Shown piece by piece: positions 42,694-51,169 of a stretch of 54,432 nucleotides of DNA. The notes below the pieces were generated by a model. It saw only the letters and a program-made list of their open reading frames with translations. It ran no database searches and was not told the DNA's origin. A program made the translations under genes and the position numbers. The number at the start of each line of letters is the position of its first letter. The stretch's first letter is position 1. The stretch is from NCBI GenBank assembly GCA_016934595.1, contig JAFGSM010000265.1, positions 1 to 54,432 on the forward strand, in the 5' to 3' direction. This DNA comes from a bacterium (GTDB lineage: Bacteria; SZUA-182; DTGQ01; JAFGSM01).

Positions 42694-43863
42694 GACCATT
42701 TGAATCCCTTATATAACCTTGTGGATTTATCCAGATTTCTCCTTTTCCATGGGATGCTTGACCGTATTTCACTAAAAAGAGTCCCTGCAGCTATAAGAGA
42801 AAATAGCGTTCTCATCGTCCGTTTGGATGCCATAGGCGATTTTATCCTTTGGCTGGGGGCGGCAAAAGAACTTCGAAGGCTATATCCCGAAGGCCGGCAT
42901 AAAATAACCCTGCTTGCAAATACGGCATGGTCTTCTCTTGCAGGGGGCCTGCCATACTGGGATGAGGTTTGGGCCTTTGATAGGAGTAAATTTTTGTGCA
43001 ATCCCGTCTATCGTATGCGGATGTTGAAGAGGATACAATCTGCCGGTTTTGAGACGGTTATCCATCCCGCCTTTTCCCGCGATTTTTTTGCGGCGGATTC
43101 GGCCGTGCATGCATCCAGCGCCAGAGAAAAGATCGGTTTCACAGGAGATATATCCAATATCAAACCATATCAAAAACGGATCAGTGACGGATGGTATACC
43201 CGGCTTATCCATGCATCGCCCTATCCACTGATGGAGTTGAGGCGCAATGCGGAATTTGTAAGAGGCATTACCTCTAATGGATTCAGGGCAGGGCTGCCTG
43301 TTATTGATATTGAAAATTCAAAACCTGCTCTGGATCTTTCGCAGGAATTCTACATACTTTTTCCTGGAGCAAGCTGGAGGAAAAGGATGTGGCGGGCTGA
43401 AAATTTCGCCATGCTGTCTGAAAGGATATACCGGAAGACAGGCTGGACAGGGGTGATATGCGGAAGCACAAGGGAGGCGGATGCAGGCATATCCATAAGG
43501 GAAATGTCTCACGCGCCGTTGATAGACCTTACAGGGAAAACAAATCTCATTGATCTTGCCTGTATAATAAGAAAGGGGCGATGCCTTGTTGGAAATGAGA
43601 CCGGCGCTGTGCATCTTGCCGCTGCCCTTAACACGCCATCGGTTTGCATCACAGGGGGCGGGCATTTTGGACGGTTCATACCTTATGATCTGGAGATTGA
43701 AACGGATAGGGCATTGCCGAGGCCGGTTTTTAAAAGGATGGACTGCTATGGGTGCAATTGGATATGCAGGTATGGCAGTCCCAAAACGGGCCCGTTTCCA
43801 TGTATAGACGGTATATCTTTGGATAACGTCTGGGATTCTGTGCTGGAGGTCTTGGAAAAATGA
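42691..43863 (+). CDS. GT9 heptosyltransferase-like glycosyltransferase
   Basis: 390 residues. LIVRLDAIGDFILWLGA near residue 41 and the late GNETGAVHLAAALNTPSV are the donor-site blocks of GT9 (ADP-heptose LPS heptosyltransferases); FPGASWRKRMWRAENFAML is also typical. A Cys-rich region near the C-terminus (DCYGCNWICRYG) is a common GT9 feature and may bind metal. It would add a heptose or related sugar. A second GT9 gene lies convergently at 44685-45851. Confidence 0.88.
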   Translation: MDHLNPLYNLVDLSRFLLFHGMLDRISLKRVPAAIRENSVLIVRLDAIGDFILWLGAAKELRRLYPEGRHKITLLANTAWSSLAGGLPYWDEVWAFDRSKFLCNPVYRMRMLKRIQSAGFETVIHPAFSRDFFAADSAVHASSAREKIGFTGDISNIKPYQKRISDGWYTRLIHASPYPLMELRRNAEFVRGITSNGFRAGLPVIDIENSKPALDLSQEFYILFPGASWRKRMWRAENFAMLSERIYRKTGWTGVICGSTREADAGISIREMSHAPLIDLTGKTNLIDLACIIRKGRCLVGNETGAVHLAAALNTPSVCITGGGHFGRFIPYDLEIETDRALPRPVFKRMDCYGCNWICRYGSPKTGPFPCIDGISLDNVWDSVLEVLEK

Positions 43864-44642
43864 TGTTTTCCTTTGTCATACCTACCCGCAATCAGGCAGG
43901 GTTTCTGAGCCGCTGCATCGACAGTTGCCTTGCGCAGGGGATCGTTGATAGCGAGATCATAGTCGTGGATGGGGCTTCAACGGACGGGACAATTCGTGTC
44001 CTTGATTCCTACGGCCCCAGGATACGATGGATCTCCGAACCGGATAAAGGCCAGTCGGATGCCCTCAACAAGGGGATAAAGATGGCCCAGGGTGAATTCA
44101 TAGCATGGATCAATTCGGATGACTATTATCCGTGTCCTGATGTCCTGAAGCGGGTGGAATCGGCGATCGAAAAAAATCCCAAACTGGATATAATTTATGG
44201 AGACGGCATGATGGTGGATGGTGAGGGGAAACCCTTCCGCCGTTTTTACAGTTATCCGGTTTATTCGGCAAAGGACATCCTGATAAGGCCTGTTTTTGTG
44301 CTGCAGCCGGCCCTTTTTTTTCGAAGAAGGATTTTTTTCGATGCAGGGGGTCTGCGCACAGACCTTCACCTTTCAATGGATCAGGACCTTTGGCTCCGGA
44401 TGTTTCCGCTTGCCCGTTCAACCCTGTATATCCCGGAGATATTTGCCCACGCCGTTTACCATAGCTCTGCCAAGTCCGTCAAAGACCTGTATGCCCAGGT
44501 GAATGAGCTGTGGGCAGTCAAAGACGCCCACAGGAAGGAGATAAGGCTGAATCTGTACGAGCGCATCCGTTATCGCATGGGCATGTCAAAGATGTACGCC
44601 TATGTGGCGGCTGTAAAGCTGGGACTTTGGAAGCACTGTTGA
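43860..44642 (+). CDS. Family 2 glycosyltransferase, last gene of the rightward glycan operon
   Basis: 260 residues. FSFVIPTRNQAGFLSRCI, VVDGASTDGTI, DKGQSDALNKGI, WINSDDYYP (DxD) and MDQDLWLRMF place it in the GT2 branch often seen in capsule and O-antigen clusters. It overlaps the GT9 stop by four bases. A hairpin at 44672-44694 lies between its stop and the convergent GT9 gene. Confidence 0.88.
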   Translation: MMFSFVIPTRNQAGFLSRCIDSCLAQGIVDSEIIVVDGASTDGTIRVLDSYGPRIRWISEPDKGQSDALNKGIKMAQGEFIAWINSDDYYPCPDVLKRVESAIEKNPKLDIIYGDGMMVDGEGKPFRRFYSYPVYSAKDILIRPVFVLQPALFFRRRIFFDAGGLRTDLHLSMDQDLWLRMFPLARSTLYIPEIFAHAVYHSSAKSVKDLYAQVNELWAVKDAHRKEIRLNLYERIRYRMGMSKMYAYVAAVKLGLWKHC

Positions 44643-44671
44643 AGGCGGTCTACAAAAGAGTATTTTTGTCT

Positions 44672-44694
44672 CGAAAATAGCATCCTATTTTGAG
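44672..44694. terminator. Hairpin between convergent glycan genes, likely bidirectional terminator
   Basis: AAAATAG, a four-base loop CATC, and CTATTTT form a perfect seven-base stem with T-runs on both strands. It lies after the 44642 stop of the plus-strand gene and overlaps the last codons of the convergent minus-strand gene. It is a relative of the palindromic elements at 31446, 47381 and 49486. Confidence 0.6.
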
Positions 44695-45851
44695 AGTATC
44701 TTCTCTTCTATGCCTTTAAAGACCTGTTCCGGAAAAATCCTTTCCATGCATGGCCGATCGGGCTGGCGACAGTTGTAAGGAGAACATGGATTATATCTGC
44801 AGCCTGGATCGAAGAATACAAGGTCTTTTGGTCCGAAATGTCCAAAGACTTCAGGTATGCCAGGGCCAAAAAGCTGTACAACGGGTGTGCCTGTAGATGC
44901 GGCAATGTGAGTCAGACCGCTGTCATTTCCAACAAAAAGACCTGCCATTGCGATAAGAGCCGTGGTCACTGTGAGCGTGAGCCCCCCGCACAGGTTTAAC
45001 AGACGGTCATTGTGTCTGCATTCATATTCCACCTTGCCGGCATTTGCAATATCCCCCTTTGATCCCACAAGACAGACAAACGCTCCTCTTTTTTCTATAA
45101 GCAGGTCGGCCAGCTCTGCAAAACGGCCAGGAGGCCATGTCTTGGTCTGATGCATAGCCCCGGGAGCAAATACTGCCAATAAACGCCCGTCATATCCACC
45201 CTCCTCAAGGGCCTTTTTAGCCAGACTGATGTCATCCATGGAATAAAAGGACTCCATAGGATATGCCCTTACCTCCATCCCTAAAGGGGAGAGCGCTTCT
45301 GCCATGATTTCCCTTATTGAGCGGTTTTTAAGATCCCTTTTAACAGGGTGGGTCAGAAAAAATCCGCCGCCCATACTCGTGTGGCCAATACGCCATTTAG
45401 CACGGCTGCGAAAGGATGCCCAGCAGTTGGCAAGCCCCCCCAGAAAATCTATGCAAAGGTCATATTTTCGGGCGGTGATATCCTGAAAGACCTTTTTAGC
45501 TTCGGCAAATCTTCCCCGTTTCATCTCACGTACCCTGTATATCGGGTTGTCTAGAAAAAAGATATTTTCAAAGCAAGGGAAAGTCTTGATTATATCATGG
45601 GCCCTTGGACCTGCCAGGGCATCCATCCTTGCATCAGGAAAACGCTCCTTTAAGGCGCGGATGCAGCCTGTGCTCAAAACTGCGTCACCCATACCGCATG
45701 TGCACATAACAAGGATGGAATTTATATTAGATGTATCCAACGGCTTTGACATAAGCCTATGGGGCGCAAATGCCAACCCCCCAAGCCCGTCGATAAGGAA
45801 TAAAATATACCTGAACCGGTTTTCTATGAATTCATATTTATGCGGAAGCAT
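44685..45851 (-). CDS. GT9 heptosyltransferase-like glycosyltransferase
   Basis: 388 residues. ILVMCTCGMGDAVLSTGCI, RALKERFPDARMDALAG, FAPGAMHQTKTWPPGRFAEL, CLVGSKGDIANAG and FVGNDSGLTHIAASTGTPVV are GT9 motifs; GNDSGLTH is the ADP-heptose site. A Cys-containing tail (PCSPYNCRQPDRPC) resembles that of the other GT9 here. It is transcribed against the rest of the cluster and probably has its own promoter in the 160 bases before 46012. Confidence 0.9.
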   Translation of the reverse strand: MLPHKYEFIENRFRYILFLIDGLGGLAFAPHRLMSKPLDTSNINSILVMCTCGMGDAVLSTGCIRALKERFPDARMDALAGPRAHDIIKTFPCFENIFFLDNPIYRVREMKRGRFAEAKKVFQDITARKYDLCIDFLGGLANCWASFRSRAKWRIGHTSMGGGFFLTHPVKRDLKNRSIREIMAEALSPLGMEVRAYPMESFYSMDDISLAKKALEEGGYDGRLLAVFAPGAMHQTKTWPPGRFAELADLLIEKRGAFVCLVGSKGDIANAGKVEYECRHNDRLLNLCGGLTLTVTTALIAMAGLFVGNDSGLTHIAASTGTPVVQLFGPGIPEVFGHFGPKDLVFFDPGCRYNPCSPYNCRQPDRPCMERIFPEQVFKGIEEKILSK

Positions 45852-46011
45852 CTATAAATACCCTCCCCTGGATTATGTATCATGTTTCCATATAAAAATT
45901 CAAACCAAATTTGAGAAAAATATCACGAATTGACGATATAAATAATAGGATATCCATAAATTAACTGTAATTTTAAATTCGTAAGTCACATAATTTTATT
46001 AATTAATCCGA

Positions 46012-47370
46012 ATGAATCCCAAAGCAAATTTATTGATAATAGACGATGAGAAGCCCATAAGGGAACTTTTACGCGATGTTATGGCAAATGACAGGTTTGT
46101 CAGGATAGAGACAGCAGAAAACGGCAGGGATGCCCTGGATAAACTGAAAGGATTTCCTGCCGACATCATAGTAAGCGATATTATGATGCCTGAGATGAAT
46201 GGACTCGAGTTAATGAAGAATTTAAGGGCTGCCAATTCGGATGCCTATGTGCTTTTTATCACTGGATACGGGAATATTACCAATGCAGTTGAAGCTATGA
46301 AGTTAGGGGCTTACGATTATATCACCAAACCTTTTGACCCGTCGGATTTGCGCACCAAGATTCAAAGGATAATCAAGCGGGAGATGTTTTTTGAAGATAA
46401 TAAAACTGACGGAAATATCTGCCATTCTTTTGAAAATCTTATAGGGCAGAATAAAGTTATGGTAGATATCTATAAAACAATCAATCATATAGCCCCTTCA
46501 AACGCCACTGTTTTGATAACCGGGGAAAGCGGCACGGGAAAGGAACTCATCGCCGAGGCAATACATCATAGAAGCCTGAGAAAGGGAAAGCCGTTTATTA
46601 AATTCAACTGTGCTTCATTGACAGAAGGGCTGATAAACAGCGAGCTTTTCGGTCATGAAAAGGGGGCGTTCACAGGAGCGATAAAACAGAAAAAGGGTAT
46701 CTTTGAACTGGCAGACAAAGGGACAGTATTTCTGGATGAGATAGGAGATGTACCCCCCTCTGTTCAGATATCCCTATTGCGTTTTCTCGAGGACAGGACG
46801 TTTAAGCGCATCGGGGGAAATCAGATACTCAAGCTTGATTGCAGGGTTATCTGCGCCACAAACAAGGTTATCCCCGATCTCGTAAAAAATGGAAGTTTCA
46901 GGGAAGACCTTTATTACCGGATCAAGGTAATCACAATAAATGCACCGCCTCTTCGTGAGAGGAGATCGGATATCCCCCTTTTGGCAAACTATTTTCTTAA
47001 GAAGTATTCAGATGAGAACAAAAGGCGCATATCACGCATCTCCCCATCCGGCATGGATATGCTTATTGCCTATAGCTGGCCCGGCAATGTAAGGGAACTG
47101 GCAAATGTCATCGGACACGGCGTGTTGATTTGCAACAAGGAAGAAATAACACCCGCCTGCCTGCCCAGTGAGATAAATCCGGGATGCAATGGAGGGGGAT
47201 TTTCTTTGACCCTAAGATCAAGATCCATCCCCCTTGCCGAGTCCATTCTTGTAAAAAAGGTTCTGGAAGAGAATAACTGGAATTACAAAAAGGCGGCAAA
47301 AGACCTGGATATAGCCCGTAACACCTTGTACAGCAAAACAAAAAGATACGGTATTAAAAAGCCTCAATAG
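46012..47370 (+). CDS. Orphan sigma-54-dependent response regulator (NtrC family)
   Basis: 452 residues. Receiver (DDEK start, phospho-acceptor Asp in IVSDIMMPEMNG, near residue 57), AAA+ domain with GESGTGKE Walker A, an intact GAFTGA loop, LDEIGDV Walker B, WPGNVREL, and a C-terminal Fis-type helix-turn-helix (NWNYKKAAKDLDIARNTLYS). No kinase gene is adjacent, so the partner must be elsewhere; the GspF-operon kinase or a hybrid kinase are possibilities. It lies between the glycan and the potassium-uptake genes. I found no good sigma-54 promoter next to it. Confidence 0.92.
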   Translation: MNPKANLLIIDDEKPIRELLRDVMANDRFVRIETAENGRDALDKLKGFPADIIVSDIMMPEMNGLELMKNLRAANSDAYVLFITGYGNITNAVEAMKLGAYDYITKPFDPSDLRTKIQRIIKREMFFEDNKTDGNICHSFENLIGQNKVMVDIYKTINHIAPSNATVLITGESGTGKELIAEAIHHRSLRKGKPFIKFNCASLTEGLINSELFGHEKGAFTGAIKQKKGIFELADKGTVFLDEIGDVPPSVQISLLRFLEDRTFKRIGGNQILKLDCRVICATNKVIPDLVKNGSFREDLYYRIKVITINAPPLRERRSDIPLLANYFLKKYSDENKRRISRISPSGMDMLIAYSWPGNVRELANVIGHGVLICNKEEITPACLPSEINPGCNGGGFSLTLRSRSIPLAESILVKKVLEENNWNYKKAAKDLDIARNTLYSKTKRYGIKKPQ

Positions 47371-47782
47371 ATCATTTTTCCTCTCAAGATAGTCTCTATT
47401 TTCACTGAAAATCCCCCTTTCCGAATTGAAGATTAATGAATGTTTAATTTTTTTATTCCCGCAAACTGGCATGATATTTTACTCAGAATTCACATTTATC
47501 AAAATATATCATAATACCTGTCCTCCCTATGTGTATGCTGGAGAAAATGTCATACAGGGTTTATCGCCTCATGCAACAGTGTTTTCTCCATGCGCATAAT
47601 GGCGTAACATTCTGAAATGCTGCGCAAAACAGCCTCGCCCATTTTTAGCTTTAGGGTATTTGAATAATGATTTGGAAGATTTGAATAACGATGAAAATAT
47701 CTTTATAATACAGCGCATTAAAAATTTGATGGATGCAGGCCAGGAAGATTTATCATGCAATAACCGGGAACGGATCAAGGAA
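47371..47782. other. Intergenic region before the potassium-uptake genes
   Basis: About 410 bases. It contains the hairpin at 47381-47405. A TGGCATGATATTTTAC at 47467 has a perfect sigma-54 -24 half but lacks the -12 GC, so it is not called. A TTG-initiated extension of the first trkA gene into this region (from 47660) is open but adds residues absent from the family. Confidence 0.5.
47381..47405. terminator. Hairpin after the sigma-54 regulator gene
   Basis: AAGATAG, a TCT loop and CTATTTT can pair over seven bases in RNA (one G-U pair), 16 bases after the regulator stop. It has the same core as the palindromic elements at 31446, 44672 and 49486, which all sit at gene ends. Confidence 0.45.
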
Positions 47783-48430
47783 ATGTACATTATTATTATA
47801 GGATGTGGAAGATTGGGATCGGAGCTCGCATTTATGCTTTCCGAAGAGGGGCATGATGTTGTTGTGATCGACAAGAATAGCCAGTCTTTCGCCAGGCTTG
47901 GATCAGCATTTAACGGGATTACGATCACTGGCAACGGATTTAACTGTGAAATCCTTGAAGATGCGGGTATAAAAAAGGCAGATTCCCTGCTTGCTGTAAC
48001 GGATGAAGACAACACCAATATCATCGCCGTCCAAATCGCCAAGCAGGTATACAATATACAGAATGTAATGGCCCGTGTGTACGACCCCAAAAGGGCGAAT
48101 ACATATAACAAATTGGGCCTGGATATCATAAGCAGCACCACTGTTTTTGCCCGTGTCCTTCGTGATCAGCTCATCAAAAACAACATAGAAAAGGCGATAT
48201 CGCCATATCAGGGCAGGATTGCATTATACACCTTTGAGGTAGAAGAGACACTGGCAGGGAAGATGGTGAAAGACATCAATAAACCCGGTATCTTTATTTT
48301 ATCCATGATCGAAACCAAAGGCCAGATGATATTGCCGCATCCGGATTATCCCTTGACTGAAGGGGACAAAATCACTGGAATCGGCACAGTGGAAGGCCGT
48401 GAAGAGATCCAAAAGATGTTCAGCGGATGA
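47783..48430 (+). CDS. trkA: TrkA-type NAD-binding RCK regulator of potassium uptake (first)
   Basis: 215 residues from the ATG at 47783, because the family begins directly with MYIIIIGCGRLGSELA. RCK_N Rossmann domain (GCGRLG, VVIDKN acidic end, LLAVTDEDNTNI) and a short RCK_C domain (about 135-212). Single-RCK TrkA proteins form a ring on TrkH and gate it with NAD(H) or ATP. A second TrkA is encoded 163 bases downstream, so the ring may be mixed. Confidence 0.9.
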   Translation: MYIIIIGCGRLGSELAFMLSEEGHDVVVIDKNSQSFARLGSAFNGITITGNGFNCEILEDAGIKKADSLLAVTDEDNTNIIAVQIAKQVYNIQNVMARVYDPKRANTYNKLGLDIISSTTVFARVLRDQLIKNNIEKAISPYQGRIALYTFEVEETLAGKMVKDINKPGIFILSMIETKGQMILPHPDYPLTEGDKITGIGTVEGREEIQKMFSG

Positions 48431-48467
48431 AAGGGTATGCGCTGGAACTATTCGCTAAGGCAAAGGC

Positions 48468-48502
48468 CGGAATCCGGAACAATTTGAAAAAACGGGATTC
48501 CG
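48468..48502. repeat. Degenerate dispersed hairpin repeat
   Basis: CGGAATCC at 48468-48475 pairs with GGATTCCG at 48495-48502, and AAAGGAATGAT follows. It resembles the two-hairpin intergenic repeat at 26580-26649. It lies between the two trkA genes. Confidence 0.55.
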
Positions 48503-48593
48503 TGTCAAAAAGGAATGATACAATAAGGTAAAATCGGATCTTTACGGGATCATTGCGTCTTTGTAAAAGACATGCCTCGGGGGCAGGTATGGT

Positions 48594-49268
48594 ATGAATA
48601 TTATCCTTGTTGGCGGAGGACAGGTAGGATTTTTTTTGGCTAAATCCCTGATAAAAAACCGTCACCATTGTGTATTAATAGAGAAGGACGCGTCCATATG
48701 CCAGGAGATAGCTAAAGCGCTTGGCATAACGGTTATCAACGGGGATGCATGCGAAGGGAAAACCCTTGAGGATGCCGGCATCACAAGGGCGGATGTCCTT
48801 GTGGCAGTGACAGGCTCGGATGCGGATAATCTCGTTGCCTGTCAGCTTGCCAAGCAATTCTTCAGGATCAAACGCACCCTTGCGAGGGTGAACGACCCCC
48901 AAAATGAAAGGCCATTTTCTCATCTGGGGGTCGATGTACCAATCAACAGCACATCCATCTTGACAAAGATCATTGAAGAAGAGGCCACCCTGAGCGATCT
49001 TGTGACTCTTTTCAGTTTTAAGCGGGGCAAACTATCGGTTATAAGGATATCCTTAACTGACGAGTCCCCTGTGGCGAATAAAAAGATACAGGATATAAGG
49101 CTGCCTGCCAATTCCGTCATCGTGTCGATTTTAAGAGGAAACGATATCATTATCCCCAAGGGGTCGACGGTGCTGAAACCCCAGGACGATTTGGTTGCGC
49201 TTACGATGATCGAGAATGAAGGGGAGCTATTTGATCTTCTCGTGGGCAGGATAGATAATATCATTTAA
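48594..49268 (+). CDS. trkA: TrkA-type NAD-binding RCK regulator of potassium uptake (second)
   Basis: 224 residues. MNIILVGGGQVGFFLAKSL is the dinucleotide loop, LIEKDASICQEIA the acidic strand end, VLVAVTGSDADNLVACQLA the next block, and a C-terminal RCK_C domain follows (about 140-220). It is encoded on the potassium locus between the first trkA and trkH, separated from trkH by a region with an inverted repeat and a dispersed palindrome. Confidence 0.92.
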   Translation: MNIILVGGGQVGFFLAKSLIKNRHHCVLIEKDASICQEIAKALGITVINGDACEGKTLEDAGITRADVLVAVTGSDADNLVACQLAKQFFRIKRTLARVNDPQNERPFSHLGVDVPINSTSILTKIIEEEATLSDLVTLFSFKRGKLSVIRISLTDESPVANKKIQDIRLPANSVIVSILRGNDIIIPKGSTVLKPQDDLVALTMIENEGELFDLLVGRIDNII

Positions 49269-49270
49269 AG

Positions 49271-49392
49271 ATATCTCTATTTTGCACTTTTTTAAAACAA
49301 GCTATATTTTTCAATAAGATATGCGATCAAAACAACATAATTTGTCAATATTTTCATAATGTTACACAAAAAGTGCAAAAGTAGAGAGATAT
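49271..49392. repeat. Inverted repeat between trkA and trkH
   Basis: The left arm (ATATCTCTATTTTGCAC...) at 49271-49293 is mirrored by 49368-49392. ATATCTCT and TTTTGCACTTTTT both match, with three extra bases in the right arm. The 74 bases between are very AT-rich. A sequence able to fold this way within a trk operon may be an attenuator, or a small mobile relic. Confidence 0.5.
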
Positions 49393-49445
49393 ATAAACGC
49401 TCATAAACACGTTGTTCAGCCCCGAGGATAAAAAGTATTTTCATG

Positions 49446-49507
49446 GTAAACGCCCATGCCGCTTTTTAGCGGCGCCACGAATCATGAAAATAGAATCTAT
49501 TTTCGTA
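49446..49507. repeat. Second copy of the dispersed palindromic element (inverted)
   Basis: GAAAATAGAATCTATTTTC at 49486-49504 and the preceding GCCGC..GCGGC hairpin (49458-49473) are, on the minus strand, the same element as 31446-31500: palindrome, then ATGATTC(G/T)TGG, then a second hairpin of different sequence, then CATGG. The matching order with a variable second stem suggests structure is conserved. Confidence 0.6.
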
Positions 49508-49533
49508 CCAAAAAGCAGGAAGGCCAAGATATC

Positions 49534-49674
49534 ATGCGAATACAGATGGTTAAAATAAACATCCTTAATTCCCTACGCGGGATGATAGTCGAATGCCTGT
49601 ATTCTATCATTCTTATATTATTAACCCTTTTTATCGCCTTTTTTTTCCATATAGCGCTGTCCATAAATGTTTAA
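49534..49674 (+). CDS. 46-residue single-pass membrane peptide of the trk locus
   Basis: Basic N-terminus MRIQMVKINILNSLRG, then one transmembrane helix (about 19-43, very rich in Ile, Leu and Phe). AGGAAGG lies ten bases before the ATG, and the gene ends eight bases inside trkH, so translation is probably coupled. It does not look like a signal peptide fragment. By analogy with KdpF in the Kdp system, it may stabilise or regulate the transporter; this is inference. I know of no named family for it. Confidence 0.6.
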   Translation: MRIQMVKINILNSLRGMIVECLYSIILILLTLFIAFFFHIALSINV

Positions 49675-51169
49675 GCCCATCCGTGCAGATTATAGTACCA
49701 TAGGTTTTTATTCAGGCAAGATTGTCATAGGCATCGGCCTTCTGATGCTAATCCCTGCTTTTACCTCATGCCTTTTTGGAGAATGGCTGGCAGTTTTGGA
49801 CTTTATGACAGGTTTTTCCCTGTGCTTCATCATAGGTTTAGGTCTGCAGATATTCACATCCCCACAAAAAGAGATCAACTGGATGCTCGGAATGGTTATC
49901 GCCTCTGTTTCCTGGTTTGTTTCAACCTGTATCGGAGCGGTGCCTTCATGGTTAAGTGGTCAATACGGATCTTATCTGGACGCCTGTTTCGATGTAATGA
50001 GCGGGTACACAACCACAGGCCTGATCCTGATCCAAAACCTCAATCATACCTCTAACGGGCTCAATATGTGGCGTCACCTTCTCTCCTATGTGGGCGGGCA
50101 GGGGATCATAGTGGTGGCTCTGACATTCAGCATGAAGGGTTTTGCAAATACTTACAGCCTGTATGTCGGAGAGGGAAAGGATGAGCGGCTGCTTCCAAAC
50201 GTGATCCATACCGCAAGGATAATATGGATTATAAGTCTCGCTTATATGGGCATAGGCACTTTTTTTCTGACCTTCGCCATTCGTTTGGCAGGAATGAGCT
50301 GGACGCGGAGCTTTCTGCACAGCCTCTGGTTATTCATGGGGGCATGGAGCACGGGCGGATTTACCCCCATGTCACAGAACCTGATGTATTATCATTCATC
50401 AGTAATAGAGATCATCACCCTGGTCATATTTGTAGCCGGATCATTGAATTTTGCCCTTCATTTCACAGTATGGCATATAAACCCAAAAGAGATACTCGAT
50501 AACCTCGAGATCGTTTCTTTTACATGCACTGTGCTTATCACCTCCGCTTTTGTCCTCCTTGGTTTGGAGCGTTCAGGCATCTATCCCACGGTTTTATCCT
50601 CATGGAGGAGGGGATTTTATCAACTCGTTTCAGCGCATACAACGACCGGAAATATGACTATTTACGGCACTACATGGATTGGCAACTGGGGGTTTATCTC
50701 ATATTCAGGCATAATCATAGCAATGGCCATAGGAGGAAGCGCCTGTTCCACAGCCGGCGGGTTTAAGAATCTAAGGATAGGTGTGATTTTTGCAGCGCTT
50801 GTTGAAGATATAAGGCGGCTCATCTCACCCGAATCCTCTGTGTTTGTCCAAAGGTTTCATCATATTAAAGATCAAGTTCTGACTGATAAATATATCAGGA
50901 TGATCATGCTGATAGTGCTATCATACATCGGTCTATACGCCGCCTCTACCTTTATTGCTGTAGCCGAAGGTTATCCCTTTCTGGAAGCCGTGTTTGAAGG
51001 TATTTCCGCAGCAAGCAACACAGGCTTGACTTGCGGGCTTACTTCGCCCTCCATGCCTTCGCTGATAAAGATCGTATATATATTCGCCATGTGGGCGGGC
51101 CGCCTGGAATTTATGGCCCTTTTTGCCTTGTTCGGATTCATAGGCTGCATAATCTGGGGAAGGAAATGA
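49667..51169 (+). CDS. trkH: TrkH potassium uptake channel subunit
   Basis: 500 residues, about ten transmembrane helices and the four selectivity-loop repeats DVMSGYTTTG, MGAWSTGGFT, VSAHTTTGN and GISAASNTGLT, plus SACSTAGGFKN for the gating loop. It carries K+ inward when bound to the TrkA ring. The ATG overlaps the small peptide gene by eight bases, and the next gene overlaps its stop by four. Confidence 0.95.
   Translation: MFKPIRADYSTIGFYSGKIVIGIGLLMLIPAFTSCLFGEWLAVLDFMTGFSLCFIIGLGLQIFTSPQKEINWMLGMVIASVSWFVSTCIGAVPSWLSGQYGSYLDACFDVMSGYTTTGLILIQNLNHTSNGLNMWRHLLSYVGGQGIIVVALTFSMKGFANTYSLYVGEGKDERLLPNVIHTARIIWIISLAYMGIGTFFLTFAIRLAGMSWTRSFLHSLWLFMGAWSTGGFTPMSQNLMYYHSSVIEIITLVIFVAGSLNFALHFTVWHINPKEILDNLEIVSFTCTVLITSAFVLLGLERSGIYPTVLSSWRRGFYQLVSAHTTTGNMTIYGTTWIGNWGFISYSGIIIAMAIGGSACSTAGGFKNLRIGVIFAALVEDIRRLISPESSVFVQRFHHIKDQVLTDKYIRMIMLIVLSYIGLYAASTFIAVAEGYPFLEAVFEGISAASNTGLTCGLTSPSMPSLIKIVYIFAMWAGRLEFMALFALFGFIGCIIWGRK

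Noticed and set aside
42620..42703. 27-codon open frame as a gene
   Set aside because: It has a ribosome-like site but no known family, and it may be a by-product of a duplicated start region; kept only as an observation.
47467..47482. TGGCATGATATTTTAC as a sigma-54 promoter before trkA
   Set aside because: The -24 half is good but the -12 half is TTTA without the essential GC.
47660..47782. TTG-initiated N-terminal extension of the first trkA
   Set aside because: The family starts at MYIIIIGCG; the extension is Asn/Asp-rich and not part of the fold.
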